Source: Acridotheres tristis
Lineage: Eukaryota > Chordata > Aves > Passeriformes > Sturnidae
Length of the DNA stretch: 64,000 nucleotides
Direction: 5' to 3'
Assembly: GCA_037013685.1 (NCBI GenBank)
Contig: CM072889.1
Span: forward strand, 18,547,976-18,611,975
A program made the position numbers and the translations under genes. Below are positions 1 to 13,990 of this stretch, one piece after another (positions within the stretch are counted from its first letter, which is position 1; each line of letters starts with the position of its first letter). The notes below the pieces were generated by a model. It was not told the origin of the DNA. It was given only the letters and a program-made list of their open reading frames with translations, and searched no databases.

Positions 1-3000
1 AATGCAGGTTCATTTCATTAATACACAGGTCCAAAACCAGAGCAGCACAAACAGCAAATACAGAAGTGCATAAAAGTACAAATCACTGGAACAACCTATT
101 TAAAGTCTAAAATATCTGTATGCATTTTTTTGTAACATTTCTTGTCACCAAGATCATCAAACATCGTGAACAGAATCAGATAAAAGGATTATTATTGAGC
201 AGATCCTCTGCTCTTGACATATAACCCCCCACCTTGTTTAGCAATTCTCAGAGAAAAAATAAAAAAGACATTTTTCATTCAACATCAAAAAGTCTTACTA
301 GAAAAACTGAGAGGATGAATACTCAGGATAAAGTTTAGCTAATGAAAAACTTAACATCCCAAAGCACAGATTTATACCAAACACCTGTAAAATTACCTGT
401 AAAATGATGCACAGCTAAATTATTTTTTTTTGCTTAAGATAAAATCACTTGGAGATTGAATTTCTGTGGTACAGCTGAGCTTTTTTTTTTTTTTCTGAAC
501 AAATATAAAGAGCTTCAGCACAAATAGTCCCATTTTCTAAATATATAGGATAAATAAAATAAATGGAATCCAGCTTCTTAAATACAAAAAACTCAAAGAG
601 ATAAATGCATCTTAGAGTCAGTAACAACTACAGAAGCCACACTCCATCAAGCTGTTACCCAGATTTGATAGAATTAAGGGGATTCATTCAGAAGCCTTAA
701 TATGATAATGCATTAATATAATGGAGCACTGTGTCTTTATATCTCTACAGGACAACTTCAAAAATGCAAAATAAAATTAAGTTGCAATCTAATTTGTTAA
801 ATCCCATTTAGTCAGGTTTGTAAACTCTTTTTCTGCCAACATCAGCTCTTTTGGTTGCCAGTCAGTAAAACACTGCTAGGAATGCAAGGAGAGGTGAAGG
901 CACGTGCACAGGTACAAAGCACTGCAGCAAATAAATGCTGGCTAGAAGAAATCCAATAAACTGGACATGAGTCAAACACTGAAACCCTCTCATTGCTCAA
1001 AAGTTTCCAAAATTTCCATCATCACACGTTTCTTACATTAATATGATTGGGTCACTTCATAGGGCTCCTCAGAAAATCATAAGAGCAGTAAATGTAAAAA
1101 GCAGTAAAAAGCTCTCTGAGTAGGTAATAGTAATTGGGAATTTTCTGCTCAGGGGAAAAAATGGAGGGGTGCCTGGAAAACACAAATCTTGATGCTTCTA
1201 ATAGTGCAGAATACATGAGCTTTAAGTGGATTTTCCCAGGTCTGTTTAAAATTATAACAGGTCAATTTAGTTTACACTGATGATTTCCTCAGTTACAAAA
1301 CTGCTTAAGAATTTCTTGGCTCCAAGCTGCAGCTCAGTGCTTTTTATGGTTATGGCTGATAACTGAAATTGACTGGGTTAAAAGAAGTCTAAAAAAAGAA
1401 GTCTAAAAAAACAACAATTCTTTGGTCTGATAGCCCAGAATAGTTCCACTAACATCCAGATCAGCAGAACCAAGGTGGCAGCGATGAAAACATCTCACGG
1501 AACAGAGCAGAAACCCCAAGGACACGAGGAATTCACTGGAGATCCTTGCAGTGAAATGAGAGCTACTTCAGCATGATCACTTATTTTAAACTCATTATTA
1601 AATCATTTCAGTTCAGAGGAACCATGGCAGGGGCTCCAGGAGTGGCACATGAGAAGGAATGAGCTGCCTGGGGTAGGACTTTGCCAAAATACAGTTTGTG
1701 GTGGGCTCTGAGAGACACCTGGGGGGATGGAAGGGCCAGCTTGTGTCAAAAGGGACAACCCCCACTGGCCCCAGACTGTCCTGGACTGGCCACACACTCC
1801 TCTGACCTCTCCAGAAAACAGCTCAGCTTTTTGCCAGGAAAAAAAAACAAAACAATTCAGAAGGGAGAAAAGGTGACAAGTATTGGAGGTGACACGGGAG
1901 AAGCTGGGGAGGTGCCTGGAGTGCAGGATGAGGAAGAGGGGCCCAAGCTGCTGGCTGAACTCAGGTGTCAGGAAACTTCACGCTTCAAGGCCGAGGTTAA
2001 AATTGCTGTTTGAACAATTCATTATTTCCAGCGCTCCCAGGGAAATGAAACAAAAGCAGTGAACTTCATTTAAATACAGGCTGGGAACAACTGCCAGGAG
2101 GAGCGAGGTCAGCATCAATTCCCCTGATCATACCCCTCAGTGCTGCAAAGTACATGCTGCTTTCATCTCCTAACACTTGGACTGATTAATATGACGAGCT
2201 CAAATTGCCAGCCTCCATGGGATGGAGAGGAGCAGATAGATGTGAACATGTGCTGAAAATTAAAAGGTGCTGAGAAATGAGCAGGCCATTCCCCCAAAGT
2301 CTGCAGAAAGCACAACTTCTAGCAGCCAAATTCGGAATTGTGCCTCCCAGGCTCATTGCAGAGTTGCCAGTGCTGTGCCAGACATGAAGACAACCTCACT
2401 GGCACTGATCTGACCTGTGTTCAACAAGACTGATGGAAGAAAAGACAGAAAAAATTTCGTTTTTAGTCACAACATCACACCACCACCACCACGCTCAAAA
2501 CAACCAGAAAAAGGAGAGAGCTCATGGCTGGCACTGAGATAACTCAGCCATTGGCTCCTTCTCTTTCAGTTTTCTCAGCATAACCCAAAATACCTTGGTT
2601 TAATACTGGTTTTTGTCAAGAATACTGCTGAGAGCTCAGAACTTTTTTATAAAATAGATTTACTGAGAAGCTGGGAACAAATCCATTTAGATGAATTGTA
2701 AAATGAGGGCTTAGCGTTCAGTGACACAAAATGACAGGCACATGCTGAAATGAATTAACCCCACTGGCTTGGATGTAATACCCAGTGTCTTTAAATGTAT
2801 CATTCCTCCATTTCTAAAATTATTTAAAAAGAAAAACTCCTAAAATGCCATGAAAGTAAAGGAAGGTGCTGAAAGTAGAATTGAGCTCCTCATTCTGGTT
2901 TTGATTTCTTAGTGATTTTAGCAAATCACTAACTCATTCTTCACTTTCTGCCTCATAAAACTGAGGAAAAAAAACCTTGATATATACCTGACACCTTTAA

Positions 3001-3415
3001 TATGAAAAGCACTTTAGAGAAGCTTTTTGACACAGGATGAAAGATTGTACTTTGCCATACAGAATAGCTGTATTACCTGACATGCTCATTATACACTGTC
3101 AGAGCCCAACAACTTTCAGAATATTTTCCTCTTATTATTCCTCACTCTTTGACTGTGTTCAGTAATTACAGATGGAATTCTGTAGATTGCTTTAGTGACT
3201 TAGGAGAATTCTTCCCTCAGAAATCCAGATAAACCTGCTTCTCAATTGTTCAGAAATGTTTTCAAGAGTCTTGCAGGTATTTGAGTAAAGGTTTTTGTAA
3301 TGCAACCTTCTCAGTCCACTGAGTTGTGAAAAAAAGGAACCATTCCTATTTAAAAACCCCTGGCATTTCTTAATGCTTTACATAGGAAATAACCCAAATT
3401 AATTGTATTTCCTGT
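1..3415. other. AT-rich unique non-coding DNA
   Basis: No open frame here has exon-like borders, and I recognise no repeat family. The stretch holds short homopolymers (T-runs near 423-431 and 481-494) and one 14-bp direct duplication at 1381-1408. It also has scattered AATAAA-like words such as those near 549-562 on the plus strand. The first 150 bases read on the minus strand are T-rich and could be a 3' UTR or an intron; the sequence alone cannot separate these. Nothing else stands out. Confidence 0.6.
1381..1408. repeat. 14-bp tandem duplication
   Basis: The unit AAAAGAAGTCTAAA occurs twice in direct succession (1381-1394 and 1395-1408) without mismatch. This is a small slippage-type duplication in A-rich DNA, with no sign of function. 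Confidence 0.9.
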
Positions 3416-4145
3416 CTGGTGTCACTAAACACTGCACACATCCACACAAGCAGCACTGACAGCACAAACACAATTATTTGTTATTTCTGTGCTCACGTTC
3501 CAGCTCCCAGCTCAGTCAGTTTTGCTCCTTGTCCCCCTTTGTGCTGCACAATGAGATGCCCACCCTGTGAGCTCCGTGCTCCTTCCTGCAGCTCACATCA
3601 GCCCCTGTCCCCCGGCTCTGCTTACACCCCTGGAATTTCTCTGGACAGCCAGAACCATTTCTGGCACACCCGAGCCTCTCTCCTTCAGCAGAAATTGCCC
3701 TGCTTGTTCTAGAAACACTCAGAAAGCACCAACCACACATTTCTGTGACCACCCGGCCTGCCCTTCAGAGCAGTCCCTGCCAGGCAGGACAATGACATTC
3801 CACTCTCAGAGCTTTTGGGAATCACTTCAGCGAGGCAAACAACGCCAACGAGCTGACATCACTCCTAAAAATACTTCTTTGTGTGGCAGTGAAGGGATGC
3901 CCAGACACACCAAACAAGGGGCTGAGTGTTCCTGGGGGTGGCAGCCGCCCATCTGCTCCTTCCTCTCTGCCAAATCCAAGGGCTTTTCTCAAAAACAGGG
4001 CTTGGCTTCTGCAACTCGCCAGACTCTGCCCCTTTTCCTACTCCTTGCTCTCTCTCACACAGTGCCACACTCACGTCTGGAGGGATGGGGAAAATCCTGC
4101 CTCCATCCTGCTGGCTTTCATGGGAAGTCAAGCCAAAACACATGA
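3416..4145. other. GC-richer patch without a recognisable gene
   Basis: Base composition rises clearly above the flanks, and overlapping open frames of about 76-192 codons appear on both strands. That is expected when stop codons become rare. The longest frame (3567-4145, plus) encodes a compositionally mixed Ser/Pro/Cys-rich product with no domain I recognise. No start context, splice signals or CpG cluster support a gene. It could be degraded transposon sequence or simply a local GC fluctuation. Confidence 0.5.
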
Positions 4146-4966
4146 ACTGCTGTTGAAAATTCTTAAAAATTGAAGTAAATAAAATAAATTGCTTAGAAAA
4201 TTCATGGCTCTGTGTAATTCTTTTTCTTCAGCTCCTCATGCCAGTAAAATTTCTGATTTTGTCCAGAGCAAAAGCCACTGTAGGTAACACCTCACCCAAG
4301 TGTAAAGGAATGGGAAGGGATGGCTCCTGATGAGGGCACTGTGAGGAAACAATTCCAGCAGAGGATGAAGATGGAAAATATGAATATGAAAATATGGACT
4401 GGAGATGAGCTCTGGGACTCCTTACACCCAGATCCCCACCTGGGGCTGCCCCAGGCCTGGGAACACATCCTAAAGTTAATTTTCGTAATTCAGTTCAAAT
4501 GCTGTGAGTCTTTGGTGTCTAACAAGATGTTCCAGACCCCATGTTATGTTTTGTATTTTTTCCATGCATTCAAAAAATACTTAATGATTATCAAAACAAA
4601 CTGAAAACCCAAAAGAAAAAGATTTCCAAAGACTGTAGAGATGCACAGGAAAGCTTTATATCTAGTCAAAGTAAGAAAAAAAATGAAAGAAATACTGACT
4701 TTTTAAAATATATTTGACTGTTCTACAGAGGAGACAACAATGCATGAAGACCAGTGTTTGTTTTATTCTAGTAAGAGCTCATCTTGTCCCAAAATTTCTA
4801 CTGGTTAATAGTTTAGCCTTAAGGTTCTACAGAAAAAAAAAAAAAACAAAAAAGAAAAAAAAAAGTTTAATTTAGGAAGTAAGAGTAACTCCTTGTTATA
4901 AACAACATGCACTCTGGGGCCAAGATAATTTTCCTGTGCACTTGTAATTTAAATGAGTGCAGTGTC

Positions 4967-4984
4967 TCCATATGGCCATATGGA
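4967..4984. repeat. Perfect 18-bp palindrome with two CATATG words
   Basis: TCCATATGGCCATATGGA equals its own reverse complement over all 18 bases. Two CATATG hexamers, which also fit the E-box pattern CANNTG, sit symmetrically around a central GGCC. It could bind a dimeric or tandem factor or be chance. Nothing around it indicates a promoter. Confidence 0.9.
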
Positions 4985-6877
4985 TGTGAGATATATGTTA
5001 TGTGCTCAAGGGGCACTGAAGGATTTAAAGTACATATGTTAACAAATAATGCTGAGCTGGCACCCAGCATTGCTGCCTTCACCATAGCAAATATAGGAAC
5101 CTGATCCATTTTTTCATTTGTTATTTTTTCTTAGAAGTGTTTCTAAGAGCTAAAAATCACGTGGGGATTTCACAGAGGCTTCACTGCATAATCAAGTTAT
5201 TTCAAGAATTACACCACTGGAAGCATCATACCTTTGTCCATGCTCTTCAAAGCAAAACCAAAAGCAAGTTCCATATATAACTATGAATATTGGTTAAATC
5301 CAGAACTCCTAGACAATCTTCTCAGTATTAACACTTCTCATTTATTATGATACTATGTTAATTCATGCCAGATGGAGACTATTCAAATGTTCATGACTTG
5401 TACTTGTCACAAACATATGTTCCTGGAATAATGGAGTGGTTTCATAGCAAACAACATCCCATATTTAAAGACCTATGATGAGGCTCGTAAAAGAAAAAAA
5501 AAACCAAAACAATATAAACAGAGAAGGGCACAGCTGGAAAACAAAAAAAAAATTCAGGTTCTTCTCTACCAAGAGGATTATGGATAGCAATGCATCCTCT
5601 GCACACCCCTGACCCTACATTGGGCACAGAATTTTTAACACATTTCACCCAAACATGTGGAAGGGAACATTTTGTGTTTCCTGACTTCCCCACACCACAG
5701 CAATTCCTGTATATTCAAGACAAGCACTTCCACTGCAGGGGAAAGCAAGATAAAAATTAGCTGTTCAAAATCCTGCATTTCAATTGATGGCTTCCCTTGT
5801 GGAAGGGCTCAGGGTGAGGTGTCAGCTGGAAGTGACAATGGCAGTGCCCAAATGGAGGCAGAATTTGGGGGCCTTGTTACTCTAAACCCAAGGCAGGCAC
5901 GGCCAGGGTTCATAAAGGCTTGTTCTCACAGTGCTGTCACTGTCAAGTTATCAGAAACAGGTGCTGTAGAAGAAAGTATCTGTTATTTATTTTTGAAAGT
6001 GTTCTGCCTAATTAGGAAAACAGATTTCTCAGCTTGTTGCCATCATGTCCTTGCATCATGAGCCCAATTCCTCCTCCCTAACTATGTACCAGACTTAACT
6101 TCCACCTGCTTCCTTTCCAACACAAGGAAATTATTGCTTTGGGGTTTTGCCCTAAGTTGCAAAACAAACTCCAACCAACTTCACAGCAGACAGGATGGTT
6201 TCTGATCCTAAAAATATGATCTGACTAGTTAAACCTTCTTTATTCCCCTTTAAATTGAGACAGAATTATTTTTACTAAGGCAATGAAAGGTTACAGAACA
6301 TCTTCCTCGAGTTTTGTACACAAACTCCAAACCTCACTCCTGTCCTGTCATTCCCAGAACATGCAGAACTTCCCAACTCTTTGTGCATAGGTTTGAATGT
6401 GAAGATTTGAAAAACAGGAACAAGGGATGATGGATGAACTTTGGGGGAGAAAAAAAAAACCAAAAACAGCAGCAGAGTTGAAAATGTCACACGATGGATT
6501 GAGAGGTGGGGGACAGGTACAAGTGGGAAGGCAGAGAAAAAAATCCACGAGGGAAAGGATCACACACTTCAAATGGATAGCAAAGAAGTGATATAAGCAG
6601 TTATGAAAACATGTCTAGATGAAATGAGAACAAAGGAAACTCAGAGTAAACTCAACATTTCTTCCACAACACCAAAGTTGCTTACAAAGGAAAGAAATTT
6701 CAATTGACAAAGGTAAAAAAGCACTTCTGTTTCAAAACAAAGAAACTAAGTGAATTGAACTTCATGTCACACCAAGAGCTTCAAGCTTTAAATTTCAGAT
6801 GTGCAGAGATGTTAAAAATCACAGACATTTTTCATCCTAACACACTGATAAAATTCTGCAAGAAAACCTTGATTTGG

Positions 6878-6927
6878 AAAAAAACAAACAAACAAAACAA
6901 AACAGAAAAAAACCCAAAACCAAACCT
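6878..6927. repeat. A-rich CAAA-type low-complexity tract
   Basis: Runs of A are interrupted by single or double C (CAAA, CAAAA, CCAAAA). This is a simple low-complexity sequence, and similar A/C tracts recur elsewhere in the window. Confidence 0.85.
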
Positions 6928-7978
6928 TTGTTTTCTTTACTTTTGCGTGCTGGGGAAGTGGAAAATATGGAAAGCTGAAGTGTTTATATTTCAGAGGCTC
7001 CACAAATTCATTTGACTGATGAAATCAATTTGTAGCCCAGCAATAGGCACCATCTTTGAGGCAACCCGGGGTCAGGATACCACCCATTTTAGAAGGGCAG
7101 ATGGGAGAAAGGAAGAGACAGGAAATAATGACTTAGATTTTGAATTATCATGGCAGAACGAGCTCCTGCAGCACTGAAAAGACTGTTATAATATTTATCG
7201 AGTTCTGCCACTGGTAATGGCAGCGTGTTCCCCCCTCTGAGCTGACTCAATGGGCACAGAGAATGAAAACCTGTTGGGTGAGATAATAAAATGTGCATGT
7301 GTTCTGCCTGATAGCAGTAGCCCTGGTGATAATCCTATGAATTCCCAAAATATGTTCCAGCATGATTCAGAGGACAAGTATTACATCCTGAACAGAAGAA
7401 GGAGGGGAAAACAAGATGTGGCAGTGGCAATGACCAAAACCTCCAGCCTAAAAATGGATAAAAACCTCTACACAGTTGTTTCCTTCAGAGAGAAAAGGAA
7501 AAGAAAGTTAAATATAAAGCTAGAAGCAAACTCTCAAGAAGCAAGTATTCAGCCTCCAGTCAAATATAATCTAAAAATCCCCATCACCAATAAAACACAC
7601 ATGAGCTTTAATTTGTCTCTGTCAAGTCTCCTTTGTTTACAAGCCCTGAGAAATGTTCTCCAAACCAAACACCTTCCCATGGCTAAACCAGATCAAATAT
7701 GTTCCTGAATGTAAAGGATAATGCTGCTGAACACCCTAAATGTTTTGGGTTTTCCTATATTATAGGAGCTGCTGTGGAGAAAAGAATCAAGAGATGCAAT
7801 AACTTTTGTTCCTATTTGCATTTATCCATTTTTTCAGCAAATGGCAGCTTCCTGTTTTCAGCCTCCTGAAAGAGTGGAGAAATGAAGGAAAAGTCGAAAA
7901 TATTTTGCATATTCTCTAGCAGTGGTGTGCTAAGGTTACTTGTATGTAGAATATGTTATGTGTATTCATATAAAAGAC

Positions 7979-8010
7979 ACATATAAATATATATATATAT
8001 GCACATATAT
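7979..8010. repeat. Short TA/CA microsatellite
   Basis: An imperfect AT-dinucleotide run is interrupted by GCAC and flanked by A-rich sequence. It is a simple repeat. Confidence 0.85.
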
Positions 8011-8544
8011 AAAAATACAAGCAGCTTTTTCCGTGGATAGTGCTACTTATTTTGTTATGAAACAAGAATTTTTGAAAAGACCAGAAAGCTACTGTTAGCA
8101 ACCAAGCGGAAAAAGAAATGTATTCTTCTTGTTCTTTTTTTAAAAATGATTTGTTCAGTCACTTTTTACTACAGACCATTTAACTTGCTCTCTCCTTCAG
8201 TGACAGAAGACAAATCAAAAACTGTCAGGTATTTTAAACTGTGATCTGCACTACACTTGAAGTTTGAACTGCAGCTCAGAATCATTGGACTCAGACCTAC
8301 AATTGTTGCTATTCCTAGACGTGTCACAAAATTCAGCTCTGCCAGAGGGATATGGATTCTGCCTAATTCAAAAATAGGACAAAACCCTGTTCAAGGCAAA
8401 GCAGCCCTACAAAGCCACAGTGCTGGGAACAATCCCCAAAGCAATGCATTCCCATTGCTGGAGACTGGGCACATTCAGCCCAGCCCCTTTCCCGTGTAAA
8501 TACTTGTTTTACCTGTGCAGCTCTCAAATCCTTTTCCCCCAGAC

Positions 8545-8586
8545 AATAATGTGTTCTCTGACCTAGAATAATGTGTTCTCTGACCT
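8545..8586. repeat. 22-bp tandem duplication (two copies)
   Basis: The 20-mer AATAATGTGTTCTCTGACCT occurs at 8545-8564 and again at 8567-8586 with no mismatch, separated by AG. The period is 22 bp. Perfect identity suggests a recent local duplication. Confidence 0.95.
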
Positions 8587-11500
8587 TGCCCTTGCTCCTA
8601 TTCCCACTCTGATTCCCAGAGTCACCCTGAAGCTCTTCGCTGTGCTGGCTGTCTTCCCTTTTCCCAGAATGGATCTTTCACATCTGTGCACACACACATT
8701 CACAGAGCTGGGGAATTACAGCTTGGACATTCTTTTTCAGGCCTGGATTTCTCCTGACTCTCAGCTCCATTCCCAGGCTGACAAGCTGACTGCAGCTTCA
8801 GTTAAGGAGAAAGGTGAAAAACAGAGTGGAATTCATAATAAATTTTAATACCTGGTGTCTTTCCCGTGGGACACATCCTGAGGTGCTGTCCCAAGGATGT
8901 TTTTCCCAATTGTCCAATGAGCTCCTGTCCTGTCCTAGCTGCATGTAACACACTTTAAATACAGGATGTCAGTACAATAAATTGGCCTTTTTTCCCCAAA
9001 GAGCTCCGTGTGTGTTGCTGTCCTTTTTCTCTCTTTGCAGCGCAGTAACCACAACATCTTCCCAGAAAAATGCACCTTCCCCTCCCCATTCTGCAGCCAC
9101 ATTCATCACCTTGCTGAGCTCTCACCCTGCTAATTATACCAGCTGAAGGAATGGTTCCCACCTCAGATGTGACTTTCCTGTCTTTTCCTGTCTCTGCCAT
9201 CAGTTTTCCAACCAGTTCTGAGACCGTAGGAACTCTGAGTAGCAGGAGATCCTGGCTGTGCCCCATAAGGGATGTTCTGAAGTGTCTGACATATGCAAGG
9301 AAAAAAACTTGCAAATCAATGCTTCTTGAAGGACTTATTCCATGTGACCCTTCAAAAAGATTCTGTGTGACTTTTCCTGTCACTGCTGAACATCGAGATT
9401 GCACCAAAGGAAAAATATTCCAAAGGACAAACCCCTCAGAAGTCGAAATTCTTTATAGATTGCAATAAACCAAACCTATACCCCAAGACTCCAACAGTTC
9501 ATCTTCCATCTTCTCTTCAGTGAATAAATCAGTGTTACTAAGCACAGTGAAAAGGTGAAAAAGGACACTCTGCACTTGATTTGAAATATACTGCCCATAC
9601 TCGATTTTATATTCCTTTTGTTATTCAGTGAGTAATGTTTTACTGCACCACTTGCCCAGATTAAGAATGTTTCAGTCTACATACTTATCATTTAAAACCA
9701 CGATTCCCCCAAAGGGAGCACAATGGGAGAACATGATGTTAATTAGCCTTATGGCATTATATCCCAATTCTGCACTCATACACCACAGTTGTTGCATTCC
9801 CAATGCCTATTCCTTCAACCTCTCATGAAAAGGATCTGCACTTAGTCAACTTGGAGCATATTACTTTCCCATAAGGGAAAAAGACTCATGTAAAATGTAC
9901 CGACCTGAAGTGAACACCACTAAAACATTCATGCTCTGCTCTTTAAATAGGCTTCCCTTTTATGTTCACTTCATCCCAGCATCATGAGAAACTGCTTGAC
10001 ATGTTTTGTTTGGCTGCTGTTTCAAAGAGTGCAAATTTTACTCAGTCCAACTTCCAGGCCCCTGCAGCCCATTCATCCAATTAAAGGACTGTGGAATGAA
10101 AACAGAAAAAGCGCTTTGTGGAGCTTCAGAAATATTGTCCCTCAGGAAGGCAGCCTGCAAAAAGCGAACAAATCCATTGTGCAAACTGGTGCATTGCAAT
10201 AGAATAAAATTGCTCCTCAAAGTCTCTTTATCCAACATGGATTACTGACTCCTGATAGCTGTAGGTTAGTTGAAGGTAGAGTCTATGGGAGTCAGGAAAG
10301 CTCTTATTACCTTTTATTATAACACATCCTCCCCCCATAATCTATAAAAAAGCCTCTAGGAGCCCATTCACTTCTACACCTCTTCTCTGCCTTTCAGTTT
10401 CAATAATGCTGAGTACAATTCAGGACTCTTTGCAGTCCACTGTAGTTTCCATATGCATTCACAGGCTAAATATTCCTAGAATGCCCTTGGGAAAGGCAGG
10501 CTGCCATTCATTATTTCAGATTTCTGAGAACTGTAGCCCTTGCAGCTCCCTGGGAATATTGCTTCAGACAGTTCTGCTAAAAACCTACAACCTTACCTCT
10601 TGACCACACTGAGTGAAATTAATTATCATGCAAAGTTCCTTGTGATACCCTTTTCTATGCATTAGTAATACAAATAAAGAGCAGAGGAAGACATTTAAAG
10701 TGGGGCTGACAAACAAATGCTAAAGACCAAGTTTTTATGATTACGGAGCCAAGATTTGAGGAAGGTCACAGCAATAGCTGCAGAAACCAATTATGCACTG
10801 CTTCATGCTGCTTGGAAACTCAGGAATTCTGCTTGACTGTCCCTATTTTACACACCCACACCCCTCTTCAAAGTGAGCTGCACAAACTCCTCCTCCTTCT
10901 CGTAAAGAAAGAGCAGAAAACCACAAAAATTGAACTACCACTCAATTCATTCCACCCTTCAACACATTCACAGGCTTTTGGTAACCCTGAAATTAATTCA
11001 CTCCCTTTGCTCGAGAACCAGAGGATGCCCCTTTTCACCCTGCCCACAAATTAAAGCAGTGCTCACTCAAAAAATGGATTCACAATTAGACTGGTTTGAA
11101 TGAATCTCAAATTTCCAAGGAATTTGATATAAGCCTGAAGAATTGGTGAATCAAATGTAAAAATTGTTTGCTACCACCCACACTTCTTGGATAATCCTGG
11201 GGCACTTGGTTTGGATGTTGCTCTTCCACTGGGGTTAACAAGTGTTTCCAAAAACTGTACTCACATTGCTTTTCTTCTCATTTTCCTGTATTCTCAAAGG
11301 AGATTGATGCCTCACCACAGCTCAGCGCTGTAACTCGAAATCTGGGAGAGCGATTTGCCAAAACAAATCATATCCTGATCTGGAGAGAACCACTCACTTC
11401 CTGCAGGCTTTAAACTTGTTAATTATCAGCAAAAACGATGATCAGAATCCTGGACTTCTCATCTGTACGTAACAAACAAGATTCTTGGCAGAACTTACTG

Positions 11501-13370
11501 GCTAATGTGAGAGGAGGGAAGCCCCAGTGGTCCTGTCTGTATCCCTCACAAATTTGTTTGTGGAGCTGTCACACCCTGGCAAGGAATTCCTTTTTTTGTT
11601 CCAATTTATTAGTACCAGTTGTAACCTTGTATTCAAGCACTTCTTGTAGCTCCTTAGAGACCAAGATTTCCCCCTTTTCTTTAATATGTAAAAGGAAAAG
11701 GTAGTATTGAGAATATATTTTGGTTTTTTCCATACAGTACATCATGGCCATTTCAATATCAGACAATGATTTTTAATTAATTTTCCAATTGGCAATTACT
11801 AACCCAAAAGCACTGATTAAGGGAAAGATTAAGCTAAGAACTAGCTTAATTGAATTCTTACTATTACAAATCTGCTTGCTGCTGAAATTTGTCATTATTT
11901 CCTATTAAAGGAAGGAAGGTAACTTTCTTACCAGGGAGTCATAATTATAGATTTTATACACATGTCTAGGTTGATATATTTCACGATTTAATTTAAATAT
12001 ACACTAAAACATCTGGATTCTTTCCCTGAAATTTGTCATGACAGCTTTTAAAAATTACTGAAAAAATTTTGACGTGAATCTTACATCCTTATTTTCTCTA
12101 TCCTGGTACAATATGAATAACTAATCACTCAAAATTATTTGCTAATCTCTTAATTCTAAATAAACTTATAATGCATATACATACATATAAATGTTTGATG
12201 TATAGAATTTGCCTTCCCTGTTCAATTGATGAAGTCTCTGATTGTCCATGCATCAGTAACAACCAATATAAACTTAGAATATCAGTACTTAACAAAAAGG
12301 CAGTTGGAATAGAGTTTAAGTTCTCATAAATAAATATCAACTGTTTAAATTTATATCTCAAGTAACTCAAAAACGTGGGCAAGTGAGAACCTATTTTTCT
12401 GTCCAATGACTCTTGTTCAACATGTTCTGTCTAACCAGCTAGACGAGAGAAGCCAATAAATCTTCACCTACAAATGAGATAAACTAGAGGAAAATAGGCA
12501 GCCTGCAAATTAAATACTTTTTTACTTGTTTACTGTATGGCAGGTTAAAATAGGAGTATTCCTTCACAGAGGACAATTATGGCTAAATTACCTCCTTTAA
12601 TATCTTAAATGACAAGAAAGCCAAACATAATGAATCATTAAAAAAAAATAAATTAAAGAAACAATTTATTAGAATAGTATTTCCTGTCTAAGGGTTTGAC
12701 CTGCAAATCAAAGAGCTGACCAAGCTAACATGAATCACATTCCTATTTCTGATATCCATTTTCCCTCCTCCCCATTTTCCTTTTGCGACTTCTCAAAGCT
12801 CCCCTGTGCAGCTTGGCCAGGTCACTCCTCCATCAGCCCCTGCAGCAGCAGAATTCCCTCTTAGATGAACTCAAAAACAAATGTAAAAACTGTGGAAGCA
12901 CTGAATTGCAAACCTTAGCACTCTCACAGCTTCAGGAAGAGATGAAACTTCATAGTCCCACATATATTTGTTTGGGAATTCCAGCAGCATTAGGAGCCAA
13001 GCTAAAAAATATACTTTAGCTCCCTTCTCTTATTTTGGAGATTGCATTCTCGCTGCATTTAGGGTAATACAGAAATCTTTTTCCTGGGGATAGGATGAAA
13101 AACATTCTCCAGAACCAATTGTTAAACGTGTAAGAGTTAGATCTTATTCTGAGCTGCTGGAAAAATGATTTGCCAGTCTTACAATAAAATTAATCACCTG
13201 AACAATTTAACAATTTAATCTGTTAATATATGGAATCCTCAAAGCAGGAGCTTTTACTGTCTTCAGCTAGACCTGTAGGACAAGAGCACTTTCTAAAGAA
13301 AGCAGGGCTATAAATACAAACTTGGGATGTCAGCTACCAAGTGGCATTATCAAATAATGACCTTTTTCAT
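8587..13370. other. AT-rich unique non-coding DNA
   Basis: No gene or known repeat family is recognised. The region contains a small hairpin-forming inverted repeat at 11828-11850 and several TAATTA or TTAATTAA words near 11775-11860. Open frames do not exceed about 150 codons and lack recognisable domains. Confidence 0.55.
11828..11850. repeat. 9-bp inverted repeat with 5-nt loop
   Basis: The arms ATTAAGCTA (11828-11836) and TAGCTTAAT (11842-11850) are perfect reverse complements around AGAAC. The arms are AT-rich, so chance is likely. No T-run follows that would suggest a pol III terminator. Confidence 0.8.
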
Positions 13371-13990
13371 CTAGGAACACCTCCTGACCTCTCAGACTTT
13401 GGGGCTGCGTGGGGTTTTCAGAGCTGACAGGGAAGCAGGAACAAGATGATGCCCTTAATCATATTCAGAGCAGCAGGATCACCTCCAGCACCTGGCAGCG
13501 AGCGCTGCTGCAGTAAAACTCAGTCGAGACAAAAGGGGGGGATCTGCTTTCTTACTTTGCCTCACAGTTTGAGCTAATGCTGGAAATCACGATTTTTGAC
13601 AAGTTGCTCAAGTTCCTGGATCATCAGCTGAGGAAACTTTGATGCATCAGGTGGGAAAGAAGCGCAGTGGAATTGTTGTGGTCCCGGAAGCCACAGCCAG
13701 CCTGGCTCACTCCTCTCCACCACCCCAGTCCCTCTGACCCCCCTGCTCACATCCTCTGCTCCCACTCCTGCCTGTCCTGCCCTTAAATCAGCACAACCAC
13801 AAAGATAATAAATAATCCTGCAGTTGTCTGGGGACGAGAGCAAAAATCTGTGTGGGATGAGCTGAAGTGTCAGGAAATTCTCTTTTCTCCCAGTTCCACA
13901 GCTGGGCATGGACCTGGCAGCATCCCCAACATCCCAGTGCTCCTGCCCAGTGCTGGCTACAGAAGGAACATCACCTTGGACTGCTCAAGT
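13371..13990. other. GC-richer patch without a recognisable gene
   Basis: This is a local rise in C/G content with a pyrimidine-rich run of CCACC and CCCC words near 13,715-13,790. A minus-strand open frame (13574-13909, 111 codons) shows no domain I know. CpG remains sparse, so this is not a CpG-island promoter. It resembles the other GC patches of the window. Confidence 0.5.

Larger units (their letters stand above)
4146..8544. other. AT-rich unique non-coding DNA with low-complexity tracts
   Basis: Holds an A-rich tract near 4831-4864, an 18-bp palindrome at 4967-4984, a CAAA-type tract at 6878-6927 and a TA run near 7979-8010. A 152-codon plus-strand open frame (7250-7708) has no recognisable domain and falls within the length range of chance frames in this window. 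No repeat family is recognised. Confidence 0.55.

Noticed and set aside
3567..4145. 192-codon plus-strand open frame
   Set aside because: Occurs in a GC patch where several frames on both strands are open together. No domain or splice support.
7250..7708. 152-codon plus-strand frame with a basic KRKRKLN segment
   Set aside because: Looks slightly protein-like, but its length is within chance range for this window and no family or splice signals are recognised.
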